Source: JAEWSN01 sp942493335
Lineage (GTDB): Bacteria; Bacillota; Clostridia; DSM-8532
Direction: 5' to 3'
Length of the DNA stretch: 64,000 bases
Assembly: GCA_942493335.1 (NCBI GenBank)
Contig: OW818693.1
Coordinates: 1,550,001-1,614,000 of the forward strand
This document shows, piece by piece, positions 38,042 to 46,475 of the stretch. Numbering within the stretch: the stretch's first letter is position 1; every line of letters starts with the position of its first letter. The notes beneath the pieces are model-generated. The model worked only from the letters and a program-made list of their open reading frames with translations, was not told the DNA's origin and did not search any database. The position numbers and the translations under genes were made by a program.

Positions 38042-39010
38042 ATGAGAAAAGCACTTTGCGTCGGAATTGACAATTATGAAACAATCAACGACCTGCATGG
38101 ATGTGTAAATGATGCGAACGGAGTAAAGGCTGTGCTTGACCGGAACGGTGATAGCACATTGAATTTTCAGACCCGCTTGATGTGTTCGACAAGTGAGAAC
38201 TCGTATATAAGAAGAGGCGATTTGAAGGACGCAATTGAAGAGTTATTCAGAAGTGAATCTGAGATAGCGATTCTGTATTATGCAGGGCATGGCTCATATG
38301 ATGAAAATGGCGGCTATTTATGCACTAGCGAAGTGAGTCGTTCTGATGACGGTTTATCTCTTGACGATATTATGGGAATAGTGTCACGGTCAAAAGCTCA
38401 AAACAAAGTGATTATACTCGATAGTTGCCATAGTGGGCTTGTGGGAACATCAAATTTGATGCCAAATTATTCTGTATTGCATAACGGAACGACTATTCTG
38501 GCCGCATGTGATGAAAAGCAATACGCATCGGAGGCAATGGGGCATGGTGTATTTACGACTTTGCTTATAGAAGCGCTTTATGGCGGCGCAATGAATCTTT
38601 TAGGCGAGGTGTCACCTGGTAGCATATACTCATACATTGACCGCTCACTTGGTGGCTGGGAGCAACGTCCAGTGTTTAAGGCAAACATCAAATCCTTTGT
38701 GTCCCTAAGAAAAAATTCTCCTCCCATTCCAATAGAAGAATTACGGCGCATAAAGGAATTTTTTCCCTCCCCATATGAGGAGTTCTCACTTGACCCCACA
38801 TACGAGCCGGACAAACACGAGGCTGATATGCAGGATGTAAACAAAGAACACGAAGCCGTATTCGCAATACTGCAAAAGTATGTTAAGCTGAATTTGGTTG
38901 TGCCTGAAGGCGCAGAGCATATGTACTATGCCGCATTAAACCACAAGTCTTGCAAATTAACTTCACAAGGTCAGCATTATTGGAATCTTGTTACAAAAGA
39001 AACAATATGA
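38042..39010 (+). CDS. caspase-like protease, type IV Thoeris effector
   Basis: 322 residues. N-terminal caspase fold: ALCVGIDNY, catalytic His83 in YYAGHG and Cys129 in DSCHSG. The ~110-residue C-terminal part (from IEELRRIKEFFPSP) has no catalytic motif and is a candidate ligand sensor. GGAGGAGG precedes the ATG. The next gene, 57 bp away, encodes a ThsB-like TIR. Known: in type IV Thoeris the TIR makes a cyclic ADP-ribose isomer that switches on a caspase-like protease which then kills the infected cell. The gene pair matches that system. Confidence 0.85.
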   Translation: MRKALCVGIDNYETINDLHGCVNDANGVKAVLDRNGDSTLNFQTRLMCSTSENSYIRRGDLKDAIEELFRSESEIAILYYAGHGSYDENGGYLCTSEVSRSDDGLSLDDIMGIVSRSKAQNKVIILDSCHSGLVGTSNLMPNYSVLHNGTTILAACDEKQYASEAMGHGVFTTLLIEALYGGAMNLLGEVSPGSIYSYIDRSLGGWEQRPVFKANIKSFVSLRKNSPPIPIEELRRIKEFFPSPYEEFSLDPTYEPDKHEADMQDVNKEHEAVFAILQKYVKLNLVVPEGAEHMYYAALNHKSCKLTSQGQHYWNLVTKETI

Positions 39011-39067
39011 AATCACCGACTCACCAAGAGGCAAAGGGACAAATCAACGAAAGGAATGGTATAGACA

Positions 39068-39454
39068 ATGGTGAAGAAGAACGTATTCATTAGTCATCGC
39101 TGGGATTATGAAGAAGACTACGAAAAAATTAGTGCTGTGCTAGACCGGACAAAATACGACGTGTCAAATCGCTCGGTTGAGAGTTCGGACCCTCTAGTTG
39201 GCACAAAAAAAGAAGTTACAGTCGCTATAAAGGCGAAGATTGACAGTGCAAGTGTTGTGCTTGCACCCGCTCGTCCAGCAGCGGTCACATCTGGAAGCAT
39301 GGGGCGTAAGGAAATTGATTATGCCGTAAGCAAAAAAAAGAAAATCATAGCTGTCGATACTGGGACCACGCAATCCGTAGCTAGCTATTGGAAAGAAAAC
39401 GACATCCCTGTAGTCACATGCCGTAAAGACAGTGTCGAGAATGCAATAGGATAG
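39068..39454 (+). CDS. TIR-domain (ThsB-like) protein
   Basis: 128 residues, a single TIR-like domain of the ThsB type: strand NVFISHRWDYEEDYEKI, then the region SGSMGRKEIDYAVSKKKKII, with candidate catalytic Glu82 for NAD cleavage. Length is short but normal for stand-alone ThsB proteins. It is directly downstream of the caspase-like gene, in the same direction, and would be the phage sensor and signal maker of the pair. Confidence 0.82.
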   Translation: MVKKNVFISHRWDYEEDYEKISAVLDRTKYDVSNRSVESSDPLVGTKKEVTVAIKAKIDSASVVLAPARPAAVTSGSMGRKEIDYAVSKKKKIIAVDTGTTQSVASYWKENDIPVVTCRKDSVENAIG

Positions 39455-39481
39455 TATTCTATAATGTCCGCAAAGGCATAA

Positions 39482-39531
39482 TTTAGCCCTTAATAGAGCT
39501 TGATTACAAGCAAGCTCTATTGAGGGTTAAA
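39482..39531. terminator. long hairpin after the TIR gene
   Basis: 21-base arms (39482-39502, 39511-39531), nearly perfect with G-U pairs, 8-base loop. It sits between converging genes. Confidence 0.55.
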
Positions 39532-39626
39532 TTCGTTGCCGCAGTCACCCATGACATTCAAGAAGAAAGTATATACATGCCATTCCAGGCATGAAGATTT
39601 TCAGCACCAAAGATAGCAGAGTATAG

Positions 39627-40086
39627 TCAAATCTCACACGACCGGCATACCCCCCGATTCAACCTTCCAAAATCACCATGCTCCTTCATGTCTTCCTCGT
39701 CGCACAGCGCTCCACACTTTTCGCACTCAAACCATCTGACCCCAAATGAGTCATACTGTTTCTCAACAGATGAGACGTCAAAGTATTGTCGCATCTCTGT
39801 CTTTGCGATTTCATGTTCGACATTATCGTCATGGCGTCCTTTGACAATTCGTCGTATGATTTGTGATTCACGCTGAGCATATTGTCGACGAATGGCACGA
39901 AATGTCTCAGTTTCCATCGTGAGAAAAATGGGGGCGCTTCTTTTTCGTCCTGATAACAGCGAGCATGTCGTTACCGCAGAAAGCGCATGAACAATTGCAT
40001 CTACGACCATACTCTTCGGGTTTTAGGTCAGCGATATAGACGATTTTCCCATTCCTTTTCGCAAAAGGATTTTTAAGGTCACCCAT
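39627..40086 (-). pseudogene. CoiA-like zinc-ribbon protein, frameshifted
   Basis: The start MGDLKNPFAKRNGKIVYIAD (40086, GGAG upstream) leads into a CoiA-type zinc ribbon (CNCSCAFCGNDM) and RPHFSH, then a stop at 39907. The next frame, from 39917, continues with ETFRAIRRQYAQRES and a second zinc ribbon (FECEKCGALC...RGVCRSCEI). The lack of a ribosome site at 39917 argues for one broken gene. The second part is paralogous to the end of the gene at 34028. Confidence 0.5.
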
Positions 40087-40125
40087 ATCCCGATTCTCCA
40101 TATAGCGCAAATGTTGAACTGCATA

Positions 40126-41346
40126 TCACCATCGACGCCGAAAAATCTGTTCGTCTTGCAAGAACTCTTTCAGGCCCATATTCAGTTTCCCAAGTAGCTC
40201 ATCATCCTTCTCATTCAACGGATTCATCCAATTCGCCTTATCCTTTGCCCATTCGATGTATCTATGCATTGCGTGATTATCTGTGTCACCATATCCGCCC
40301 AGCACACGAATGTACTCATATACTATCAGTGATGCTTGATAATTTTCTGCATCAGCAAGAAGCTGCTTTACTTTTTTCACCTCGGCACGTTGCCGTTCCC
40401 TAAGTTCAGCGTCCTTCACGGCCTTCATTTGCGCGTCTTCTTCTCGTTGAATACGTTCAGCACGAGCGATTTCAGCCGCCTGGACAGCCGCCATCACGTT
40501 GATGACTATCTCGCCAACCTTTTCTTCGAGCGCTTGGCACTTTGTATCATTCCACGAACGGAACTTGGAATAGAAGTCCCCTATCCAGAACATGAGCTCT
40601 CCTGAATACTCCAAGACCTGCTCCAATGGAGGACTCTGTTCTTTTCTTCCGCGAGATGTAGGCATCGGTTTTGTGTCAGATGGGCGTAACTGCGGATGCA
40701 TCCGCTCTTTTATGTTGAGTGAAACATAGGTGTTCCCATGAACAACATGCGCTATGTTCCGCTTCTTCCCATCACCATATCTACTCTGGTCATGCAGCAA
40801 CGGATGCTCAGTAAGAACATGGTAACCAAACTGTTCGAGTGCCTTGAAGATGCAATCGAGAATTCGGAACGCCCTATCCTTCGAGTTGTCGGACAAACGA
40901 TAAGCAACAACAGGTTCTTGCGGTGATGTTGCAGAGCGATGGTGTGCCTTCTCCCATTTCATCGTAGACCGAATGAGTCGGTGAGGATTACTCAGCTCCG
41001 TATCGACTTGAAGGGCTAAACAAGAAGAGATAATCTTCTCGCGTAGAACTTTGTCCATAAAGCTTAGCGACGAATCAATGGGTGTCTTCTTTGGCACGTC
41101 GTAATCATATACGGGAACATTGATTTGCTTCCTGCTCGAGGTCTTACCAAGCGGGGTTTTCTCAACTGGCCGCCCTGCACGAAGCTGCGCCCAATACCCA
41201 CGGCCAGGAAGAGGCACTTCTAAGCTTCTGCATACTTTCGCAAGAGCGACATCGGATACCCCATACCTCTTCGCGACCTTAGAAACAGGCTCTTTCCATA
41301 CCTCGTTGTATAGTTGCATTCGGTCGTAGTTTCTGCGTTCAAGCAT
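40126..41346 (-). CDS. HTH-containing mobile-element protein
   Basis: About 406 residues. N-terminal helix-turn-helix (VSKVAKRYGVSDVALAKVC) in a block that continues GRGYWAQLRAGRP, a pattern found in many uncharacterised proteins of transposons and islands. The rest is helical, with a charged coiled coil (REEDAQMKAVKDAELRERQR). The start MLERRNYDRM is set by AAGGAG; the frame opens earlier at 41406. A DNA-binding role is likely; the target is unknown. Confidence 0.65.
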   Translation of the reverse strand: MLERRNYDRMQLYNEVWKEPVSKVAKRYGVSDVALAKVCRSLEVPLPGRGYWAQLRAGRPVEKTPLGKTSSRKQINVPVYDYDVPKKTPIDSSLSFMDKVLREKIISSCLALQVDTELSNPHRLIRSTMKWEKAHHRSATSPQEPVVAYRLSDNSKDRAFRILDCIFKALEQFGYHVLTEHPLLHDQSRYGDGKKRNIAHVVHGNTYVSLNIKERMHPQLRPSDTKPMPTSRGRKEQSPPLEQVLEYSGELMFWIGDFYSKFRSWNDTKCQALEEKVGEIVINVMAAVQAAEIARAERIQREEDAQMKAVKDAELRERQRAEVKKVKQLLADAENYQASLIVYEYIRVLGGYGDTDNHAMHRYIEWAKDKANWMNPLNEKDDELLGKLNMGLKEFLQDEQIFRRRW

Positions 41347-41652
41347 ACGGCTCCTTATAGGGGCAGCCACAATAGCGACAGAAGTAGATGACAGATAATT
41401 GTGCAATTAGCGTATCATATCTAAACGTTGAACGGATGTATGGACTTTGTGTAAACATGGACGAAAACACAGCATGAGTTATGAACAACAGTTTCTTTTG
41501 TGTTCACATGCCAACCGTCAAGCAAATCTGGGAGACATGAATACACGTGCTGCCCTGAAGCCTTTTACGCACATGAACAGTGTCCGGAAATGTCCATACA
41601 CACTCTATTATTTGTCGCACAAAGCATCCATGATTATACAGAAGAATCTGAG

Positions 41653-42264
41653 CTAGTACATCTCTTCAATGCATCCATCCATATCAATGAAGAGCGCAGA
41701 AATCCCTGTACGTGACCTAGCAAGAGTCGGGAATTTTTTCCACACTTTCAGGAACTCACTTGTCCTGGGGAGAACAACGCTGTACTTTGCATTGTCTTCA
41801 TCCGTGTGCATCAATAGCTCACCGAGGCAAACAGCAAAATGCTTTGTTCTGAGTGACATATATGAACCGGTACCGCTAACGACAATAATCCATTTTCTGT
41901 CTTCTTTGATTCCAACCACTTCTCGACCATGATATCTTCGATATGAGATGTTCACTCGCCAACCATCTTTTTCGAGGTGCTCGAATAGTGCATGATACAT
42001 GTCTTCCTCTGATAATGAAATGTCCTCTATGCAAAAAGCAGAATCACCTAAATCACAGTGATGATTGTCAGTGTTTACGTAATTCCCCGTCTTCCCATCA
42101 TATCTTTTCGAACGCCTTATCTGCCCCTCATATTCGAGCGTTCTACATATCACAAGAATTGGTCCCTGATTAGCCCCTTCTCCATACAATATGTCAGTTA
42201 TCTGTCTTGCTGTAAGGCCTGGCGAATCCGTTACAACATTCAATACAGCACTCTTTACTCCCAT
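41653..42264 (-). CDS. winged-helix plus degenerate nuclease-like protein
   Basis: 203 residues. N-terminal winged helix (GLTARQITDILYGEGANQG, CRTLEYEGQIRRSKR). The second half has the layout of the PD-(D/E)XK fold often joined to it (GWRVNISYRRYHGREVVGI, DRKWIIVVSGTG, then KHFAVCLGELLM) but lacks clear catalytic Asp and Lys. It may be a DNA-binding protein derived from a nuclease. Confidence 0.5.
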   Translation of the reverse strand: MGVKSAVLNVVTDSPGLTARQITDILYGEGANQGPILVICRTLEYEGQIRRSKRYDGKTGNYVNTDNHHCDLGDSAFCIEDISLSEEDMYHALFEHLEKDGWRVNISYRRYHGREVVGIKEDRKWIIVVSGTGSYMSLRTKHFAVCLGELLMHTDEDNAKYSVVLPRTSEFLKVWKKFPTLARSRTGISALFIDMDGCIEEMY

Positions 42265-43234
42265 TTTTATACCCCGTGTACCAAACAGGCTTTTAGGTAC
42301 AAGTTAACCATGATTTGCACTATAAAAAAAACCAGCATATCATTTTTGTAATTTATGGATAATATAGTTTCTCCCAACCACAGTAGAACACCTCTTCCCT
42401 TTTACCTCATGTGTAAGTTTAAAGCAATAGCGAATAATGTCGAATTGCAAATAACAAAAACATTTCCATATCTCAGGGTTCATTCTTGAGTTATCTGCCT
42501 TTTTTCTGGGGTATTCTCCACTTTACTCGAATCAATTGTGGCTCCAAATTCAGCCGTTTCTTTAATATGCCCTACAAAACAAATCGTTCACCGGCAGACC
42601 TCGTCATTTTCCCAAATCCCTTTAGTCGTTATGTTCTTGGGATAGAATGCTTGTGCCCAAATCACCATTGAATTGGGCGATGGCTTATTGGCAAGTATCC
42701 TTTTCTCACTTAGCAATGGACGCTCATTCAGAAAAAACAACCGGATTTTTCGAACTCCTTGAAGATGAAATCAATAACTACATGCAAGAATCGAGTTTAT
42801 TACACAAAATGAGTGATTCGCTGATAGGTTACATAGTAGTCATAAATGTATTATCACTCTTGGCTTATGCAAACCCATTCAGCCACAACACCTGTTTGTT
42901 ATGGCTGAATCCTCATCAGTTAACACCTTCGGCCTCATCTTATGTTAACCTTTACAGCTATAACTCGTATTTTTATGGCTGAAGCATGTATGCACCACAA
43001 TAGCTGACTCTGCGTTTTTCAGATTTTCATTAACATACCAAGTTGTCTACTTTCATGGCTGAAATATCAATATATGCGGACAAATAACGCGAAATCATGA
43101 CATGTCACAGCAAATAACGTGAAAACGCGACATCAACATAACATTTTCCCATGATTGCCCTCTTGATAAATAATAACTCACAAAAGTTACAGCCATATAA
43201 AGTAGAATTTTAAGTAAAATCAGAAATGGAGGAC
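42265..43234. other. A+T-rich non-coding region with phased repeats
   Basis: No gene supported. It holds ATGGCTGAA or its complement at about 42878, 42901, 42976, 43054 and (partial) 43191, and a pair of CAAATAACGYGAAA repeats 30 bp apart at 43081 and 43111, the second ending in CGACA. A possible partner TGTCGAATTGCAAATAAC starts at 42438. The pattern is like the multi-site ends of a transposon. Confidence 0.4.
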
Positions 43235-43437
43235 ATGGCTATGTCATTAGCGGCAATAAATCCTGTTTCAGATATGAGGGATTACAATAAGGTGCTGAAA
43301 ACTGCAAAGACGGTGAACCTGTTTTTCTTACAAAAAACGGACGCGGCTTATTTGTAGTGCTTACTATTGACCAGTATGAAAAATTAGCGCTTTTGCAAGA
43401 AGAATATAGACAGGCGTTCACTCCATCAAAACAGTGA
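43235..43437 (+). pseudogene. Phd/YefM-type antitoxin gene, frameshifted
   Basis: ATGGAGG then MAMSLAAINPVSDMRDYNKV; after about 25 codons the sense shifts frame and continues KDGEPVFLTKNGRGLFVVL and TIDQYEKLALLQEEYRQAF to a stop at 43437. Together these give a full-length ~67-residue Phd/YefM antitoxin with a 1-base indel near 43308. No intact RelE/ParE toxin gene follows; MKEVKF at 43504 could be the start of a lost one. Confidence 0.65.
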
Positions 43438-43663
43438 GGATTCATCATGTCTTTCTATATGGCAGGATACCTCGCCTGATAAAATCTCTTCTGTTAGCAG
43501 AGAATGAAAGAGGTTAAATTTTGTCTATACCGGCTGAAGAATGTTAACAAGAGGTTGTATCATCTTCACTGCAAATATGCGCACTTGCATGATTGAGCCG
43601 ATGATGAGATATGGGATTGTGACAATATGGAAACATAATCAGCAACGACTTGCTATAAATATT

Positions 43664-43706
43664 ATAGGAGAGTGTGACGATACCGCAGTATCGAACCCTC
43701 TCCTAT
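43664..43706. terminator. two-part hairpin
   Basis: ATAGGAGAG/CTCTCCTAT (43664-43672, 43698-43706) with inner stem CGATAC/GTATCG. It directly precedes the second copy of the dispersed repeat. Confidence 0.5.
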
Positions 43707-43709
43707 TGA

Positions 43710-43838
43710 CTGATTTTCCCGTTGTCCGCCAACATCTTGGCACTTACGTCCAGATACCTCTCAGGTTTTTCCGTTGCCTGCCAACATCCCAACACTATCG
43801 TCTGGTTATGTTTCGGATTAATCTCGGTGTCAGCCCAT
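43710..43838. repeat. dispersed non-coding repeat, copy 2
   Basis: Shares CTGATTTT-CCGTTGTCCGC and CGGATTAA..GTGTCAGCCCA with 16773-16845. This copy is longer because of an internal duplication (GTTGTCCGCCAACATC / GTTGCCTGCCAACATC). Confidence 0.5.
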
Positions 43839-44778
43839 CGGGGAAGTGAATCACCACCCACCTCACAATACCACTTATAATGTGATTGTCAATGTAATCG
43901 TTATCGAAGACAAGCCACTGTTTGCATTCAACTATGCAAATCAATTCAGAAAACGCTCAACACATTCTTGGCATGATATCCACAAAATCTGTATATGCAT
44001 TTACATATGTAGCTAAAAATCATGCTAGGCGGACAAGTAGGGCAGTTATGAAAATTTACTCATAATGCTTCCTGATACATCGTGTATGGTCATATATCGG
44101 TCCTGTCAGATTGCATGGAACAATCATGATAGGACAAGAGGATGAAGCTTTCACATTGTCTTTTTCATCCTGATTTTTACAATCAAATCGGCGACAGAAC
44201 CAAGAATGTGAATGAACGAGATACCAATTACCTCGCTCATACCAGCAGAGCTCAACTCAACCGATGCGGCTAATTTGGTCCGGTTCGTGTCCACACAATC
44301 TCAAATCCAAAACACCCCCTGTAACCAATTAACTCAGCTTGTTTGAACAGTTATGCCCTCCCACTCATTTATACCCTTGGTTCCCGGTATGTTTCCTTGT
44401 ATCACCTCCAGCATAGCATCTCGACAAAGTGATTCTTTAGTGGTTGATGATGAATCCGATGTCATTCGTAAAGATTTGTCGATTGATATTCATCTCTCTT
44501 TTAACAGCATCTGTGTCCTTATCATTTAGTCCCATTTTGAAGCCATACTTCAATTCGCTTCAATTCCATTTTTGTGCGAACACCGAGCACTGACACAGAC
44601 TTATCACATCGTTCCATATAAGGGCAACATCACCTGGCTGACTACAAAATAGTATCCAAGCATCGCAGCACATCCAACAGTAATACAACGGAAAATTTCC
44701 ATGAATGAAGGGACATATTCGACCATATGATATAGAAACAGCAAATGGAGCCATTGGCAAATATGCAAGGAGGAGTAT
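43839..44778. other. non-coding region between cargo and transposition genes
   Basis: No gene supported. A 32-codon minus-strand fragment (44437-44535, MGLNDKDTDAVKREM) may be a relic. Small hairpins occur near 44137-44175. No other structure seen. Confidence 0.35.
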
Positions 44779-45180
44779 ATGCTCGATATTTCTGGCTTAA
44801 ACAGTTCAGGTATAAAGGTTATCACCCGACCCTTGGATGTACAATCGTATTATCCTTCAACAGTTGTTCTTGATAATCCGGCCCTGGATACGGTGAAAAA
44901 GCAATGCAATTGCATTGAACTAACGCAACGGCCATCACATCGCGAGGGTAACATTTACACATGCGGAACCGCTCTGATGGTTCCACACGGAATTGTCAAC
45001 CCAACCGAAATCGGCTACTGGGTCTTCTTGCCCTGTGGCCCGAGCACAATCGTCACAACCAACGACGAGTGGGAAAGTATTGTTGGCTCACAGGTAAGAA
45101 TTATTCAAGCAGGTGATGACGTCGACTTCATCATGAATAAACTCCATTTCCTTTTCAAGGTGAAGCCGTCGTCAAATTGA
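44779..45180 (+). CDS. hypothetical protein
   Basis: 133 residues, GCAAGGAGGAG upstream of the ATG, terminator after the stop. Mixed alpha/beta sequence with LTQRPSHREGNIYTCGTALM; no membrane segment and no recognised family. It lies alone before the tns operon. Confidence 0.6.
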   Translation: MLDISGLNSSGIKVITRPLDVQSYYPSTVVLDNPALDTVKKQCNCIELTQRPSHREGNIYTCGTALMVPHGIVNPTEIGYWVFLPCGPSTIVTTNDEWESIVGSQVRIIQAGDDVDFIMNKLHFLFKVKPSSN

Positions 45181-45192
45181 CCCCAACTGTAC

Positions 45193-45233
45193 CACAAGAG
45201 GAGAGGCGTCCATTGGGTGTCTCTCCTCTTGTG
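45193..45233 (+). terminator. terminator
   Basis: Perfect 13-bp stem CACAAGAGGAGAG/CTCTCCTCTTGTG, 15-base loop, then TTTAG. Confidence 0.7.
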
Positions 45234-45339
45234 TTTAGTCGAACATGGTAGAACCGATTATCAGTCATATCCACGCTGATGATGCTATACGATAGCAGTG
45301 AAATGTACAGTATCAATTAACCTATTGATATCGGAAAGG

Positions 45340-45645
45340 AGGTCTGATATGATGCGAACGGGTAAAACCATTGAAACATCAACATCATAGGGTATTTTGC
45401 ACTTTCGTTTCTTTTGAATCGAGGTGCTTTTTTCGGAAATATCATTTACATTTTGTGTATAATATGTTTATTTTGACCACAGTCAACACATTTTTATATT
45501 GAAGTACATAGGAGGAAAAATAGAGATGAAAAATCGTAATAGTAGCTAGATGATATCACGTTAAGAACATCTGAATAATGTTGAACAGGTGCAAGAAGGC
45601 GTCATAAGTGCATGCCTATTTGCGTGCACCTAAAAAGGAGGATAT
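45340..45645 (+). promoter_or_regulatory. long leader of the tns operon with two mini-ORFs
   Basis: A strong GGAAAGGAGGT leads into a 13-codon ORF (MMRTGKTIETSTS). A second GGAGG leads into MKNRNSS. A hairpin with AGGTGCA/TGCACCT arms (45587-45593, 45625-45631) and inner pairing ends 9 bases before the tnsA ribosome site (AAAAAGGAGG). Arrangement suggests attenuation or translational control of tnsA. Confidence 0.4.
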
Positions 45646-46461
45646 ATGGCCCGTCCAAGGAATGACAACACAATACAGAGACTAAAAGAAAAATACGACG
45701 AAGGCCGTGGCCAAGGTATTATGAAAAACTATAAACCATGGATATGCGTGAATGATTTTTCTTCCTCTGGCCTTACTTCGGAGCTCATCGGATGGACAAC
45801 TGGAAGACTGCACCAACTCTTTAGTATCGGTGAAAGAAACTTCTTTCAACTGCTTGATTGGGATGACACAGTCATAGATATCCGCGAGCAGTACCCCTTA
45901 CTTGACGATGGACTGCCATCAATATACAGGACCTTGCAAATCGCGAATGGGCTTGGCTACAGACACCCACAGAAGCCAAAAAGCAGCCTGCCAATTGTGA
46001 TGACGACCGATTTTGTCATCACCCGAATCGTTGATGGTCAGATGGTGACTGAGGCTAGGGCATATAAAATGTGTTCCGAATTATCTCGCGCAAGAACACT
46101 TGAAAAGCTTGAGATTGAACGCTTGTATTGGGAGGATTTGGGTGTAAACTGGCGAGTTGTAACCGAGAAGTCGCTCAACCTCGTTAAAGTCAGAAATATT
46201 AATGCCATACGAATGCCACGACTGCTCTTCGCGTACAACAACATTACGCCTGAGTCAGCTGCGACCGTTGCTGACTGCTACATATCAGACGACTCTCTAT
46301 GGGATTTACCCATTTATGAAGCGTGCCTGATGCTAGACCAGCAACTCGGTCTTTCGGAAGGCACATCTCTAAACTCCGTAAAATTCCTCATATCGACTAA
46401 AACATGGAGAATCAATATGGATATCCCGTTTTCCACACATCACCCACTTGCATTGCAGTGA
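45646..46461 (+). CDS. tnsA: Tn7-like transposase subunit A (endonuclease)
   Basis: 271 residues. TnsA cuts the 5' strand at transposon ends, working with TnsB to give cut-and-paste movement. Restriction-like nuclease core: Glu63 in IGERNFFQLLDWDD, Asp122 in VMTTDFVIT, and Lys141 in ARAYKMCSEL, followed by RTLEKLEIERLYWEDLGV, a TnsA hallmark. The usual Gln before the Lys is Ala. Perfect GGAGG upstream. First of four overlapping or adjacent tns genes. Confidence 0.92.
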   Translation: MARPRNDNTIQRLKEKYDEGRGQGIMKNYKPWICVNDFSSSGLTSELIGWTTGRLHQLFSIGERNFFQLLDWDDTVIDIREQYPLLDDGLPSIYRTLQIANGLGYRHPQKPKSSLPIVMTTDFVITRIVDGQMVTEARAYKMCSELSRARTLEKLEIERLYWEDLGVNWRVVTEKSLNLVKVRNINAIRMPRLLFAYNNITPESAATVADCYISDDSLWDLPIYEACLMLDQQLGLSEGTSLNSVKFLISTKTWRINMDIPFSTHHPLALQ

Positions 46462-46475
46462 AAGAAGGAGCAATT

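Noticed and set aside
44560..44825. two overlapping small minus-strand frames with hydrophobic content
   Set aside because: No ribosome sites, mutual overlap, and they run into the promoter region of the gene at 44779.
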